Below, one piece after another: positions 1-6,357 of a stretch of 7,816 bases of DNA. Each line of letters opens with the position of its first letter. The stretch's first letter is position 1. The position numbers and the translations under genes are program-made. The DNA is from Bryobacterales bacterium (GTDB lineage: Bacteria > Acidobacteriota > Terriglobia > Bryobacterales > Bryobacteraceae): NCBI GenBank assembly GCA_003142355.1, contig PLMF01000101.1, forward strand, positions 575 to 8,390, written 5' to 3'. The notes beneath the pieces were generated by a model, which searched no databases, was not told where the DNA came from, and saw only the letters and a program-made list of their open reading frames with translations.

Positions 1-246
1 TCCCAGCCCGTCGATGCCGATGTGGTAGGTAGCGCCCAGGGTGGGAATCCAGGGGGCCTTCTCGACGAATTGAAAGTCCTTCGTGCGGTCGAAGGCGAAG
101 ACCAGCGGGAGGGAAACCAGAAAGCCCGCGAAAGAGGCCGCGTTGGCCCACAACTTGATGGCGCGCGGATTCGACGAGGGAATGAACAGCAGCAGCAACA
201 GGCCAATCAGGGGCGTAAACAGGACAATCGAGAGGATGTGGTCCAT
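1..246 (-). CDS. nuoM: NADH-quinone oxidoreductase subunit M, N-terminal part (partial at window edge)
   Basis: This is the start of a membrane subunit of respiratory complex I, one of the antiporter-like subunits that pump protons in the inner membrane. Reading the minus strand from the ATG at 246 gives 82 open codons up to the window edge. The product begins MDHILSIVLFTPLIGLLLLL. Two hydrophobic helices are visible at about residues 4-23 and 34-52. They are followed by APWIPTLGATYHIGIDGLG at residues 64-82, which matches the WIP-x-(F/L)G-x-x-x-H-(L/I)-x-IDG(L/I) signature of NuoM/Nqo13 near its N-terminus. The rest, about 400 residues including the antiporter core, lies outside the window. 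No strong ribosome-binding site is seen; AGGA lies about 17 nt upstream of the ATG. The gene diverges from the sigma-factor operon, so no nuoL precedes it directly. A related antiporter-like subunit (NuoL or Mrp type) is less likely given the WIP...IDG block. Confidence 0.87.
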   Translation of the reverse strand, partial: MDHILSIVLFTPLIGLLLLLFIPSSNPRAIKLWANAASFAGFLVSLPLVFAFDRTKDFQFVEKAPWIPTLGATYHIGIDGLG

Positions 247-361
247 AACCGGCTACAGAATAGTTCCTCATGTTAACACCGCGTGCGTCTTTTTTGCCGC
301 CTGCCACGTATACCCGAGTGCGGTTATGATTTACCAAGCTGCCATCTTCGAGGACGTGCCC
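247..361. other. Divergent intergenic region between nuoM and the sigma-factor operon
   Basis: This 115-bp stretch must hold the 5' signals of both divergent units. It contains an 8-bp perfect palindrome, TGTTAACA, at 271-278, a T6 run at 290-295, and a 12-bp segment TGCCGCCTGCCA at 295-306 that recurs at 1827-1838. I could not assign a convincing -35/-10 pair in either direction. If the sigma factor starts at the in-frame ATG at 326 instead of the GTG at 362, the region shrinks to 79 bp. Confidence 0.35.
350..354 (+). promoter_or_regulatory. Shine-Dalgarno GAGGA for the sigma-factor gene
   Basis: GAGGA lies 7 nt before the GTG at 362 and is the best ribosome-binding match near the beginning of the sigma-factor frame. 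It favours the GTG start over the upstream ATG at 326, which has only a GAG trinucleotide at a comparable distance. Confidence 0.5.
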
Positions 362-910
362 GTGACGGAACCCGACGAGATCGCTCGGTTGCGGTGCCGC
401 GACTCCGCCGCTCTGGCGTGTGTCGTGGGCCGGTACCAGCATCGTCTCTACCGTTACTTGCGGCGGCTGGTGAGGGAGCCGGCCGCCGCCGACGACCTGT
501 TCCAGCAGACCTGGCTCAACGTGGTGCGCCAATTGGACCGCTACGATTCGCGCCGCAGCTTCGACACCTGGCTGTTCGCCATCGCCCACAACGCCGCCAT
601 GGATCTGCTGCGTCGCAAGGCCGGCGAAAGCCTCGAAGAATCGGCGTACGACCGCGCCGCCGCGGAGCCGGACGCTCTCTCCGCCGCCATGGCTTCCGAG
701 CGCACGGCCATCCTGGCCTCGGAAATGGCGGGACTTTCCGCCCCCTACCGGGAAGTCCTCACCCTGCGGTTTGAAGAAGGCATGAAGCTCGAAGAAATCG
801 CCGAAGTGACGCACGCGCCGCTTTCCACCGTGAAAAGCCGCGTGCAGCGCGCGCTCGAAACCTTGAGGGAGAAAATGACCGCGCGCTATCACAAGGAAGA
901 CTTGATATGA
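362..910 (+). CDS. ECF-type RNA polymerase sigma-70 family sigma factor
   Basis: This is an alternative sigma factor of the extracytoplasmic-function type, which redirects RNA polymerase to a small regulon. The 182-residue product has sigma region 2 at about residues 24-86, with RYQHRLYRYLRRLV, then DDLFQQTWLNVVRQLDRYD, then the -10-recognising stretch RRSFDTWLFAIAHNAAMDLLRR. Sigma region 4 follows at about 124-172 with LSAPYREVLTLRFEEGMKLEEIAE and the helix-turn-helix STVKSRVQRALETLR. There is no region 1.1 or 3, as usual for this group. The start is ambiguous: GTG 362 has GAGGA 7 nt upstream and places the first helix at the usual distance from the terminus, while ATG 326 would add 12 residues. 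The frame is open back to 83, but that part overlaps nuoM and is not sigma-like. The stop overlaps the anti-sigma start (ATGA at 907-910), so the two are translationally coupled. Target promoters cannot be read from this window. Confidence 0.93.
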   Translation: MTEPDEIARLRCRDSAALACVVGRYQHRLYRYLRRLVREPAAADDLFQQTWLNVVRQLDRYDSRRSFDTWLFAIAHNAAMDLLRRKAGESLEESAYDRAAAEPDALSAAMASERTAILASEMAGLSAPYREVLTLRFEEGMKLEEIAEVTHAPLSTVKSRVQRALETLREKMTARYHKEDLI

Positions 911-1353
911 CCACGCATGAGACCATCCGCCAACTGCTGGCGCTGAGCGCGGCCGGCGTTCTGGATGCCGCCGATGAGGGCCGTGTGCGCCAGCACGTCC
1001 ACCAGTGCGCCGAGTGTGCCACGGCGCTCGACGATCTGGCCGCCGTCTCCGCCGATTTGGGCCGCTTGCCCGCGCCCATGGCGCCTCCGGACCTGCTGGC
1101 CCGCACCGAGGCGCGCGTAGCCGCGGAATTGGCGGCTCCAGCCGGCCTCCGCCACGGCGCACTCCTGGCCGTGGGCGCGGGCCTGTTTGCCTGGATGGCG
1201 GCTTTGACCACCTGGGGCCTCTACCGGTTTCTCGCCGGCAGCGCCGGCTGGCTGGCGTGGCTGGTGCTGACCACCGTTCCCGCGTACCTGGCGGCCGGAA
1301 CGGTGGCCGTTATGTTCGCTTCCCGCCGCCGTCTTGAAAGGAGCCTACTATGA
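907..1353 (+). CDS. Membrane-anchored zinc-binding anti-sigma factor
   Basis: This 148-residue protein probably binds and inhibits the sigma factor encoded just upstream, holding it at the cytoplasmic membrane until a signal releases it. The N-terminal cytoplasmic part carries the ZAS-type motif H30-x3-C34-x2-C37 (HVHQCAEC), typical of zf-HC2 anti-sigma factors. An Ala-rich linker follows at residues 40-80. Two hydrophobic helices then form a hairpin at about 83-109 (GALLAVGAGLFAWMAALTTW) and 113-136 (GWLAWLVLTTVPAYLAAGTV), and the tail is basic (RRRLERSLL). There is essentially no periplasmic domain, so any sensing must involve the membrane segments, the zinc site or a partner. An AAGGA lies 9 nt before the ATG. 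It overlaps its neighbours by 4 nt at both ends, placing it in the middle of a three-gene operon. The anti-sigma role is inferred from motif and context. Confidence 0.87.
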   Translation: MTTHETIRQLLALSAAGVLDAADEGRVRQHVHQCAECATALDDLAAVSADLGRLPAPMAPPDLLARTEARVAAELAAPAGLRHGALLAVGAGLFAWMAALTTWGLYRFLAGSAGWLAWLVLTTVPAYLAAGTVAVMFASRRRLERSLL

Positions 1354-1811
1354 CACCCGTTTCGCAACGCAAGCAGGTAATTCCACTCACCGCCTGGGTG
1401 ATTGCTTCCATCATTCTTCTGGCGATGTTTCTGCTGATGATCTGGATCATCCCCTGGGAAGGCAACTTGCCCCTGGTGGTCCGCATCCTGCTGCCCGTCA
1501 TCCCGCCACTCGCCCTGGCGGCCTGGACGTTGTTGATCGGTTACGTCTACGGCGACGCCCGCCTCCGCGGCATGCGCTACGTGCTGTGGACGCTGCTGGC
1601 GATTTTCATCCCCAACGGCATCGGGGTGATCCTCTATTTTATTCTCCGCGACCCGATTCCCGGCTACTGCTCGAAGTGCGGCTCACGGGCGCAACAGGGC
1701 CACGCCTTCTGCCCCGGTTGCGGCGCCAGCATACTGCCGGCGTGCTCGCAGTGCCACCGCGCCGGCCAACCCGGCTGGTCTCACTGCGCCTGGTGTGGCG
1801 CCAGGCTGTGA
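1350..1811 (+). CDS. Membrane protein with C-terminal double zinc ribbon
   Basis: The 153-residue product has three hydrophobic segments, at about residues 11-35 (IPLTAWVIASIILLAMFLLM), 41-66 and 77-98. The last one (VLWTLLAIFIPNGIGVILYFILRDP) resembles the short membrane hairpin called PLDc_N that precedes phospholipase D-type domains, but no such catalytic domain follows. After it come four CxxC knuckles: C107/C110 with C121/C124, and C132/C135 with C146/C149. Together these form a double zinc ribbon of about 46 residues. AAGGAG at 1338-1343 sits 6 nt before the ATG, and the ATG overlaps the anti-sigma stop as ATGA, so it is the last gene of the sigma/anti-sigma operon. The coupling suggests it works with the anti-sigma factor, perhaps as a sensor or modulator at the membrane, but no function is established by the sequence. 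It could instead be a target of the sigma factor. Confidence 0.85.
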   Translation: MTPVSQRKQVIPLTAWVIASIILLAMFLLMIWIIPWEGNLPLVVRILLPVIPPLALAAWTLLIGYVYGDARLRGMRYVLWTLLAIFIPNGIGVILYFILRDPIPGYCSKCGSRAQQGHAFCPGCGASILPACSQCHRAGQPGWSHCAWCGARL

Positions 1812-1817
1812 AGGTGG

Positions 1818-1837
1818 GGCAGGCGGTGCCGCCTGCC
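1818..1837. repeat. Perfect 9-bp inverted repeat, possible dispersed palindrome or terminator
   Basis: The arms GGCAGGCGG and CCGCCTGCC are separated only by TG, so a folded form would be an 8-bp GC stem with a 4-nt loop. It begins 6 nt after the stop of the zinc-ribbon gene, between convergent genes, where a bidirectional terminator would be useful. It lacks a T tract on either strand, so it is not a classical intrinsic terminator. GC-rich elements of this kind between genes recur in Acidobacteriota genomes from my general recollection, which would make it a dispersed REP-like element. Only one full copy lies in this window. Confidence 0.6.
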
Positions 1838-1957
1838 AGCCGATCTTGGGCAGAGCTTTCCTCTGTCACCCCCACGGCGATACCCGACACCCCTCCGTCA
1901 GCGGTGACAATCGAGTACGGGCTGTTGGTGCGGACGCCGATGCGTAGCGCTTTTGGC
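1838..1957. other. Remainder of the convergent intergenic region
   Basis: These 120 bp separate the ends of the plus-strand operon and the propeller pair. They hold an imperfect inverted repeat, GTCACC at 1865-1870 with GGTGAC at 1903-1908, with an inner ACGG/CCGT pairing. It could fold in RNA from either strand. No gene is supported here: the open frames crossing it are out-of-frame continuations of neighbouring genes. Confidence 0.4.
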
Positions 1958-4096
1958 CTATTTGCCCAGCACCATGAGGAAGCCGTCGCGCACGCCTCCG
2001 CCGAAGCCCTGGAGCGCATCGCCGGTACTCGGCAGGCCGACGCCGCCCCAGCCGACCACATAGATGGTTCCATCGCGCCCCAGCACCAGGCCACTGGGTG
2101 AATAAACGCCCTTCTGGCCGATATAGGTCGAGGATTTGAGGCCGGCCGGCCCCGGGATGCCGGGCTTCAGTTTGGTGAGGAACAAGTCGATGCCGCCGCC
2201 CCATTGCGGCTCGATCGCGTCGCTGGTGGTCGGAAAGTCCGGCGAAAGCGTGTATCCGGTGACGTAGATGTTGCCTGCGCTGTCGCCCGCGATGCCATAT
2301 GCCGCCTCTCCTTGCGAACCGCCCAGGTAGGTGGAGTACACCAGAAAATGCGACCAGTCCATGGGGTTGACCACCGACACAAACGCGTCGCCATTGCCTC
2401 CCGGTTTAGGCTGGGCGGCATCCGGCGTGACCGGAAAATCCGTCGCCAGGGTATAGCCCGTCACCAGCAGGTTGCCGGCGGCGTCGAATGCAATTCCGCG
2501 CACGTCCTGTATGTCCGAACCACCGAAGTAGGTCGCGTACACCAGCGAATCCGCTCCCACTTTGGTCATGTCCATTACGCCAATGACCGAGCCGTAAGGC
2601 GACTTCAAGGTGTAGCTGTAAGCATAGCCCGCCATCGGGAACTCGGTGGAGTCCGTGGAAACCGCAAAGTAAACCAGGCCGTTGGGGGCCACCGCGATGG
2701 CGCGGCCTTGATCCGTCAGTTCGCCGCCGAGGTAGGTGGAGTAGTTCAGTGCGCCGGCGTTGGGATCGATCTGGCACAGGAAGGCGTCCTGCGGTCCCCA
2801 GGTAGTGCTCATGTAGGCGCTATCGGTGAGCGGGAAGTCGGTGGCCTTGGTGCTGCCGATCACGTAGATCAGCCCCTTCCGATCCACCGCAATGCCGTCG
2901 CCGGAAGTGTCTCCCGTGGTGCCGCCCAGAAAAGTCGAATACACCAGCGAAACGCCGCCGGACATGCCAAACGGATTCAGCTCCAATACGAAGGCGGCCA
3001 CCACGCTGCCGGCTCCCGTGGTCTGCACGGCATTGACGGTCATGGGGAAACTGGTCGAGGTGGTAGTCCCGGTTAGATAGACGTTCTCCTCCGCGTCCAC
3101 AGCCATCGACAGCGGAATGTCCGAGCCCCCTCCACCGATATAAGTGAGATAGAGGAGGGGGTAACCGCTGCCTGGAGTGATGTCGATGATCGCCACAAAA
3201 ATGTTGGTCGTACCGTTAAAGAGGGCGGAATATGCGCCATTGGTGGCCAGCAGGTCTCCGGTAGTCGTGGAGCCCGCCACATAGAGATGGCCTTGCGAAT
3301 CCACTTGCACGGCGTTGATCTGGTCGCTGCCGGCGCCCCCCAGGTAACTGCAATACACCAGGGTCGGGTCGATCACCAGCGGCTGCTTGCGATCATAGCC
3401 ATCCACGCGAAGCCCCACGACGTTTCGCGCCACCCGCACATAGCGGCCTCGAATTTCGCGGCGGGTCGCGGTCAGCGGGTCTTCCTGGTAAATCAGCGGC
3501 TTCTTCTGCAGCATGCGCCCGTTTCCGAATTCGAACGCCAGATCGCCCTCGGATGTGATGCTGAGATGCCGGGCCCCCTGGAACTTTAGGCGAATCGCCT
3601 GCGGATCGGCGCCAGGCTGCAGCACGAAGTCGAACTCCAACTGGTTCTGCCGTCCGTAGTAGACCACATCCACCCCAGGGTAGACCGCGCCATAACGGAT
3701 CCGCGAGTAGTTCGCGATGTTGGTGCGCCAGTGCTCCCTGGCCCCTACGAAATAGTCGGTGCGCGTGGGCAGCTTGCCGATGGCTTCGATGGCGGGCGCC
3801 GGATTGGAATTCGGCAGCGAGATATCGACCCGATGGGAGCCGGCTAGGGTCAGGGCCGGCCCGCGCGCGGTGAACGTCAGATCGTAGCCGCCCGACCGCA
3901 CGGCGTAAAGCACTGCCGGGTCCCACTGGCCCTGGTTGGCCTCGAAACGCAGGGGCGTCTGGGCCAGCGCCGCCCTGGCCTGCGATACGGCTGCTTCGCG
4001 CGGCGCCGCGGCCAGTGTCAGAGCACACAAAAATATGGCAAAGCGAAAATTTCCAGGCATGGCTGAGGTGGACATCGAGAAACGGTGATTCTTCAT
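1958..4096 (-). CDS. Secreted SBBP-repeat beta-propeller protein (downstream paralogue)
   Basis: This is a 712-residue exported protein of unknown substrate. The N-terminus carries a signal peptide whose hydrophobic core is FRFAIFLCALTLAAA (about 17-31). Internal Met 8 or Met 13 could be the true start. Residues 47-245 form the N-terminal domain usual in SBBP proteins (DUF7948-like), with LRFEANQGQWDPAVLY, NYSRIRYGAVYPGVDVVYYG and FDFVLQPGADPQAIRLKF. Seven SBBP repeats begin at about residues 246, 315, 384, 450, 518, 585 and 653. Each follows the pattern YSTYLGG...D..GIAVD..GNIYVTG.T.S.DFP, so a closed seven-bladed propeller is predicted. The protein ends right after blade seven (DGFLMVLGK), with no Ig-like, autotransporter or sorting domain. 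An AGG lies 9 nt before the ATG. The gene starts 10 bp after the stop of its paralogue and is probably co-transcribed with it. Such propellers are usually binding or scaffold domains; any enzymatic role would be a guess. Confidence 0.88.
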   Translation of the reverse strand: MKNHRFSMSTSAMPGNFRFAIFLCALTLAAAPREAAVSQARAALAQTPLRFEANQGQWDPAVLYAVRSGGYDLTFTARGPALTLAGSHRVDISLPNSNPAPAIEAIGKLPTRTDYFVGAREHWRTNIANYSRIRYGAVYPGVDVVYYGRQNQLEFDFVLQPGADPQAIRLKFQGARHLSITSEGDLAFEFGNGRMLQKKPLIYQEDPLTATRREIRGRYVRVARNVVGLRVDGYDRKQPLVIDPTLVYCSYLGGAGSDQINAVQVDSQGHLYVAGSTTTGDLLATNGAYSALFNGTTNIFVAIIDITPGSGYPLLYLTYIGGGGSDIPLSMAVDAEENVYLTGTTTSTSFPMTVNAVQTTGAGSVVAAFVLELNPFGMSGGVSLVYSTFLGGTTGDTSGDGIAVDRKGLIYVIGSTKATDFPLTDSAYMSTTWGPQDAFLCQIDPNAGALNYSTYLGGELTDQGRAIAVAPNGLVYFAVSTDSTEFPMAGYAYSYTLKSPYGSVIGVMDMTKVGADSLVYATYFGGSDIQDVRGIAFDAAGNLLVTGYTLATDFPVTPDAAQPKPGGNGDAFVSVVNPMDWSHFLVYSTYLGGSQGEAAYGIAGDSAGNIYVTGYTLSPDFPTTSDAIEPQWGGGIDLFLTKLKPGIPGPAGLKSSTYIGQKGVYSPSGLVLGRDGTIYVVGWGGVGLPSTGDALQGFGGGVRDGFLMVLGK

Positions 4097-4106
4097 TAGA
4101 ACACGC

Positions 4107-6242
4107 CTAGGGCTGCGACATCACCAGGATGAAACCGTCGCTGTAACCGCCACCGAACCCCTGCGGCGCTCCGGCGGTTTCCGAAAACTGGCCTCCCGCA
4201 TATCCGGCCACGTAAACGGTTCCGTCCCCTCCCACCACCAGAGCCAAACCCGAGTTGGCAATGCCGCGGCTGAAATACGTCGACCACATCAGGCCGGAAA
4301 GGCCCGCCACACCCCGCTGCAGCTTGGTAACGAAGATGTCGATGGCTGGCCCCCATGCCGGTTGCGGCGCGTCCGCCGTGGTCGGAAAATTCGGCGATAT
4401 GGTGTAGCCGGTGACGTACAGGAAGCCGGAGTTATCCGCCGCGATATCGTTGCCGACCTCGCCGTCGGCTCCGCCCAGATAGCTGGAGTACAGCAGGAAC
4501 GCCGGATTCCTCGGGTTCACCACCAGGACGAAGGCATCGCCGTTGCCACCGTAGGCCGGCTGGAAGGCATCCCACGTAACCGGGAAATCGGAGGAAAGGG
4601 TATAGCCCGTCAACAGCAGGTTGCCGTTGGCGTCGAGCGCCAGCTTGCGCACTACGTCGTTGTCCGAACCGCCGAAGTAGGTGGCGTACACCAGCGAGCC
4701 GCTTCCCGACTGGGTCATGTCCATGGCGCCGATTATGATGTCATAGTTGCCTGCCAGGCTGCTCCCGTAGGCTGCGCCGGCCAGTGGAAACTGGGTGGAG
4801 TTGGTATTGGCCGCGAAGTACACTTGGCCGTTGGACGCTATGGCAATGCCCCGGCCATCGTCTTCCAGCTCGCCACCCAAATACGTGGCATAGGCCAGCG
4901 TGCTCGAGGCCGGATTGATCTCGCACAGAAAGGCGTCCTGCAATCCGTTCAGCGCCGACTGATAGGCGCTCGACGTCACCGGAAAGTCGGTGGATTTGGT
5001 GGTGCCGATGACGTAGATATTCCCTCCCGAGTCCAGCGCAATGCCGTTGGCACTCTGATTTCCGGTGGTGCCGCCCAGGTAGGTGGCGTACACCAGACTG
5101 CTGGTGCCGGAGGAAAGCCCGGGATTCAACTCCAACACGAAGCCCGAGACGATACTGGAGCCCGCCCCCGCGGTTTGGACTGCGCTGCCGGCGGTCGGAA
5201 AATCCGTCGAATCGGTGGTTCCGGTCAGGTAAATGTTATGCGACGAGTCCAGAACCATGGCCAGCGGAATGTCTGTGCCCGTCCCGCCGGCGTAGCTGAA
5301 ATAGAGGATCGGGAAACCATTGCCGGGAGTGGTGTCGATGACGGCCACGAAAATATTGGTCCAGCCGGCGTTGGCGGCTTGGTAGGTATTGGTGGTGGCC
5401 ACGAGGTCGCTGGTGGCGGTGGAACCCGCCACGTACAGATGACCGACGGAATCGAGCTGCGCCGCCGTGATCTGGTCGCTCCCCGAGCCTCCCATGAAAG
5501 TGGAATAGATCAATGTGGGATCGATCACCAGCGGCTGGGAGCGGTCATAGTGCTCGAGGCGGATCCCCACCACGTTCCGCCCCATCGGCACGTAGCGCCC
5601 CTGCACCTGGCGGCGGGTCCCGCTCCGCCCGTCCTCCTGATAGATCAGCGGTTTCTCTTGCACCATCCGCGCACCGGCCGATGCGAAGGCCAAATCGCCT
5701 TCCGCCGTGATCGTGAGATGGCCGGCCCCGCGGAATTTCAAGCGGATGGCGCCAGGGTCGGCGCCGGGCTGGAGCACGAAGTCATATTCCAGGCGGCTGG
5801 GGTTCCCGTAGTAAACCACGTCGATGCCTGGATACACGGCGCGATAGCGCACGCGCGAGTAGTTGGGGATGTCGGTGTGCCAGTGCTCGCGGCTGCCCAG
5901 GAAATAGTCGGTGTGGGAAGGAAGCTGGTCGAGCGCTTCGATCCGGGCGGCCCGATTGGAATTCAGCAACCGGATGTCCACACGCTCGGAATCCGGAAAG
6001 GAAACCACGGGACCGGCGGCGGTTAGAAGCAAGGCATAGCCATTGGCGCGCGCGGCGTAGCGCACGGCCGGGTCCCACTGGCCCCGGTTGGCTTCGAAGC
6101 GCAGCGGCAGTCGCCCCAGCGCCGCTTTGGCCTGCGACAGCGCGGCGTCGGGACGGGAAGGCCCACCCGCTGCGGCCAGCACGGAAGCGGCGCACACCAA
6201 TAACCCCAAGCGAGACAGACGAAGCATATGGGTACCGAGCAT
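4107..6242 (-). CDS. Secreted SBBP-repeat beta-propeller protein (upstream paralogue)
   Basis: This 711-residue protein has the same plan as the next gene downstream. A signal peptide with core LGLLVCAASVLAAAGG (about 12-27) is followed by a DUF7948-like domain at about 45-243 (LRFEANRGQWDPAVRYAARA, NYSRVRYRAVYPGIDVVYYG, QPGADPGAIRLKFRGA). Seven SBBP repeats then begin near residues 244, 313, 383, 449, 517, 584 and 651, and the protein ends just after the last (DGFILVMSQP). I chose ATG 6242, which gives almost the paralogue's length. ATG 6227 is an equally good signal-peptide start, and neither has a clear Shine-Dalgarno. A more upstream start at 6392 would overlap the peroxidase gene and put a non-signal sequence in front, so I rejected it. 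The Cys in the signal peptide (LLVC) is not in a proper lipobox, so a soluble secreted or periplasmic product is more likely than a lipoprotein. The ligand is unknown. Confidence 0.88.
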   Translation of the reverse strand: MLGTHMLRLSRLGLLVCAASVLAAAGGPSRPDAALSQAKAALGRLPLRFEANRGQWDPAVRYAARANGYALLLTAAGPVVSFPDSERVDIRLLNSNRAARIEALDQLPSHTDYFLGSREHWHTDIPNYSRVRYRAVYPGIDVVYYGNPSRLEYDFVLQPGADPGAIRLKFRGAGHLTITAEGDLAFASAGARMVQEKPLIYQEDGRSGTRRQVQGRYVPMGRNVVGIRLEHYDRSQPLVIDPTLIYSTFMGGSGSDQITAAQLDSVGHLYVAGSTATSDLVATTNTYQAANAGWTNIFVAVIDTTPGNGFPILYFSYAGGTGTDIPLAMVLDSSHNIYLTGTTDSTDFPTAGSAVQTAGAGSSIVSGFVLELNPGLSSGTSSLVYATYLGGTTGNQSANGIALDSGGNIYVIGTTKSTDFPVTSSAYQSALNGLQDAFLCEINPASSTLAYATYLGGELEDDGRGIAIASNGQVYFAANTNSTQFPLAGAAYGSSLAGNYDIIIGAMDMTQSGSGSLVYATYFGGSDNDVVRKLALDANGNLLLTGYTLSSDFPVTWDAFQPAYGGNGDAFVLVVNPRNPAFLLYSSYLGGADGEVGNDIAADNSGFLYVTGYTISPNFPTTADAPQPAWGPAIDIFVTKLQRGVAGLSGLMWSTYFSRGIANSGLALVVGGDGTVYVAGYAGGQFSETAGAPQGFGGGYSDGFILVMSQP

Positions 6243-6357
6243 GGAAGAGCTGTAAGCTTCTATTAGAGCATGCGCGGCGGGTGCGTAGAAATGGGCGGTT
6301 TCTTCACAGGAGTGATTGTGCGTCACCGCTGCTCGAATCGCCCCCTGTACTTCAGGC
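6243..6357. promoter_or_regulatory. Intergenic region upstream of the propeller pair, possible promoter
   Basis: This 115-bp gap precedes the two propeller genes on the minus strand. On that strand a -10-like TCTAAT lies at 6262-6267, about 20 nt before the start codon. Only a poor -35 candidate (TTTCTA) sits 18 bp upstream of it. I found no convincing -24/-12 GG/GC pair that would link it to the nearby sigma-54 activator. The promoter call is tentative. Confidence 0.25.

Noticed and set aside
83..361. Upstream extension of the sigma-factor reading frame to an ATG at 83
   Set aside because: The added part is antisense to nuoM, has no sigma-factor character, and lacks a ribosome-binding site. 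The family usually begins near the GTG at 362 or the ATG at 326.
1334..2101. 255-codon open frame on the plus strand running through the zinc-ribbon gene and into the intergenic region
   Set aside because: It is out of frame with the zinc-ribbon membrane gene. Its product is rich in R, P and H, typical of shadow translation in GC-rich DNA.
4362..6026. 554-codon open frame on the plus strand, antisense to the upstream propeller gene
   Set aside because: The opposite strand codes a clear secreted SBBP protein. The antisense product is a low-complexity G/R/V/H-rich mirror of the repeats with no recognisable domain, and a similar antisense frame (2204-3076) lies opposite the paralogue for the same reason.
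4090..6270. Similar short leaders TCTAATGAAG (before the downstream propeller gene) and TCTAATAGAAG (before the upstream one)
   Set aside because: The match is only about 10 bp with a 1-nt gap and includes the start codon in one copy, so a chance match cannot be excluded.
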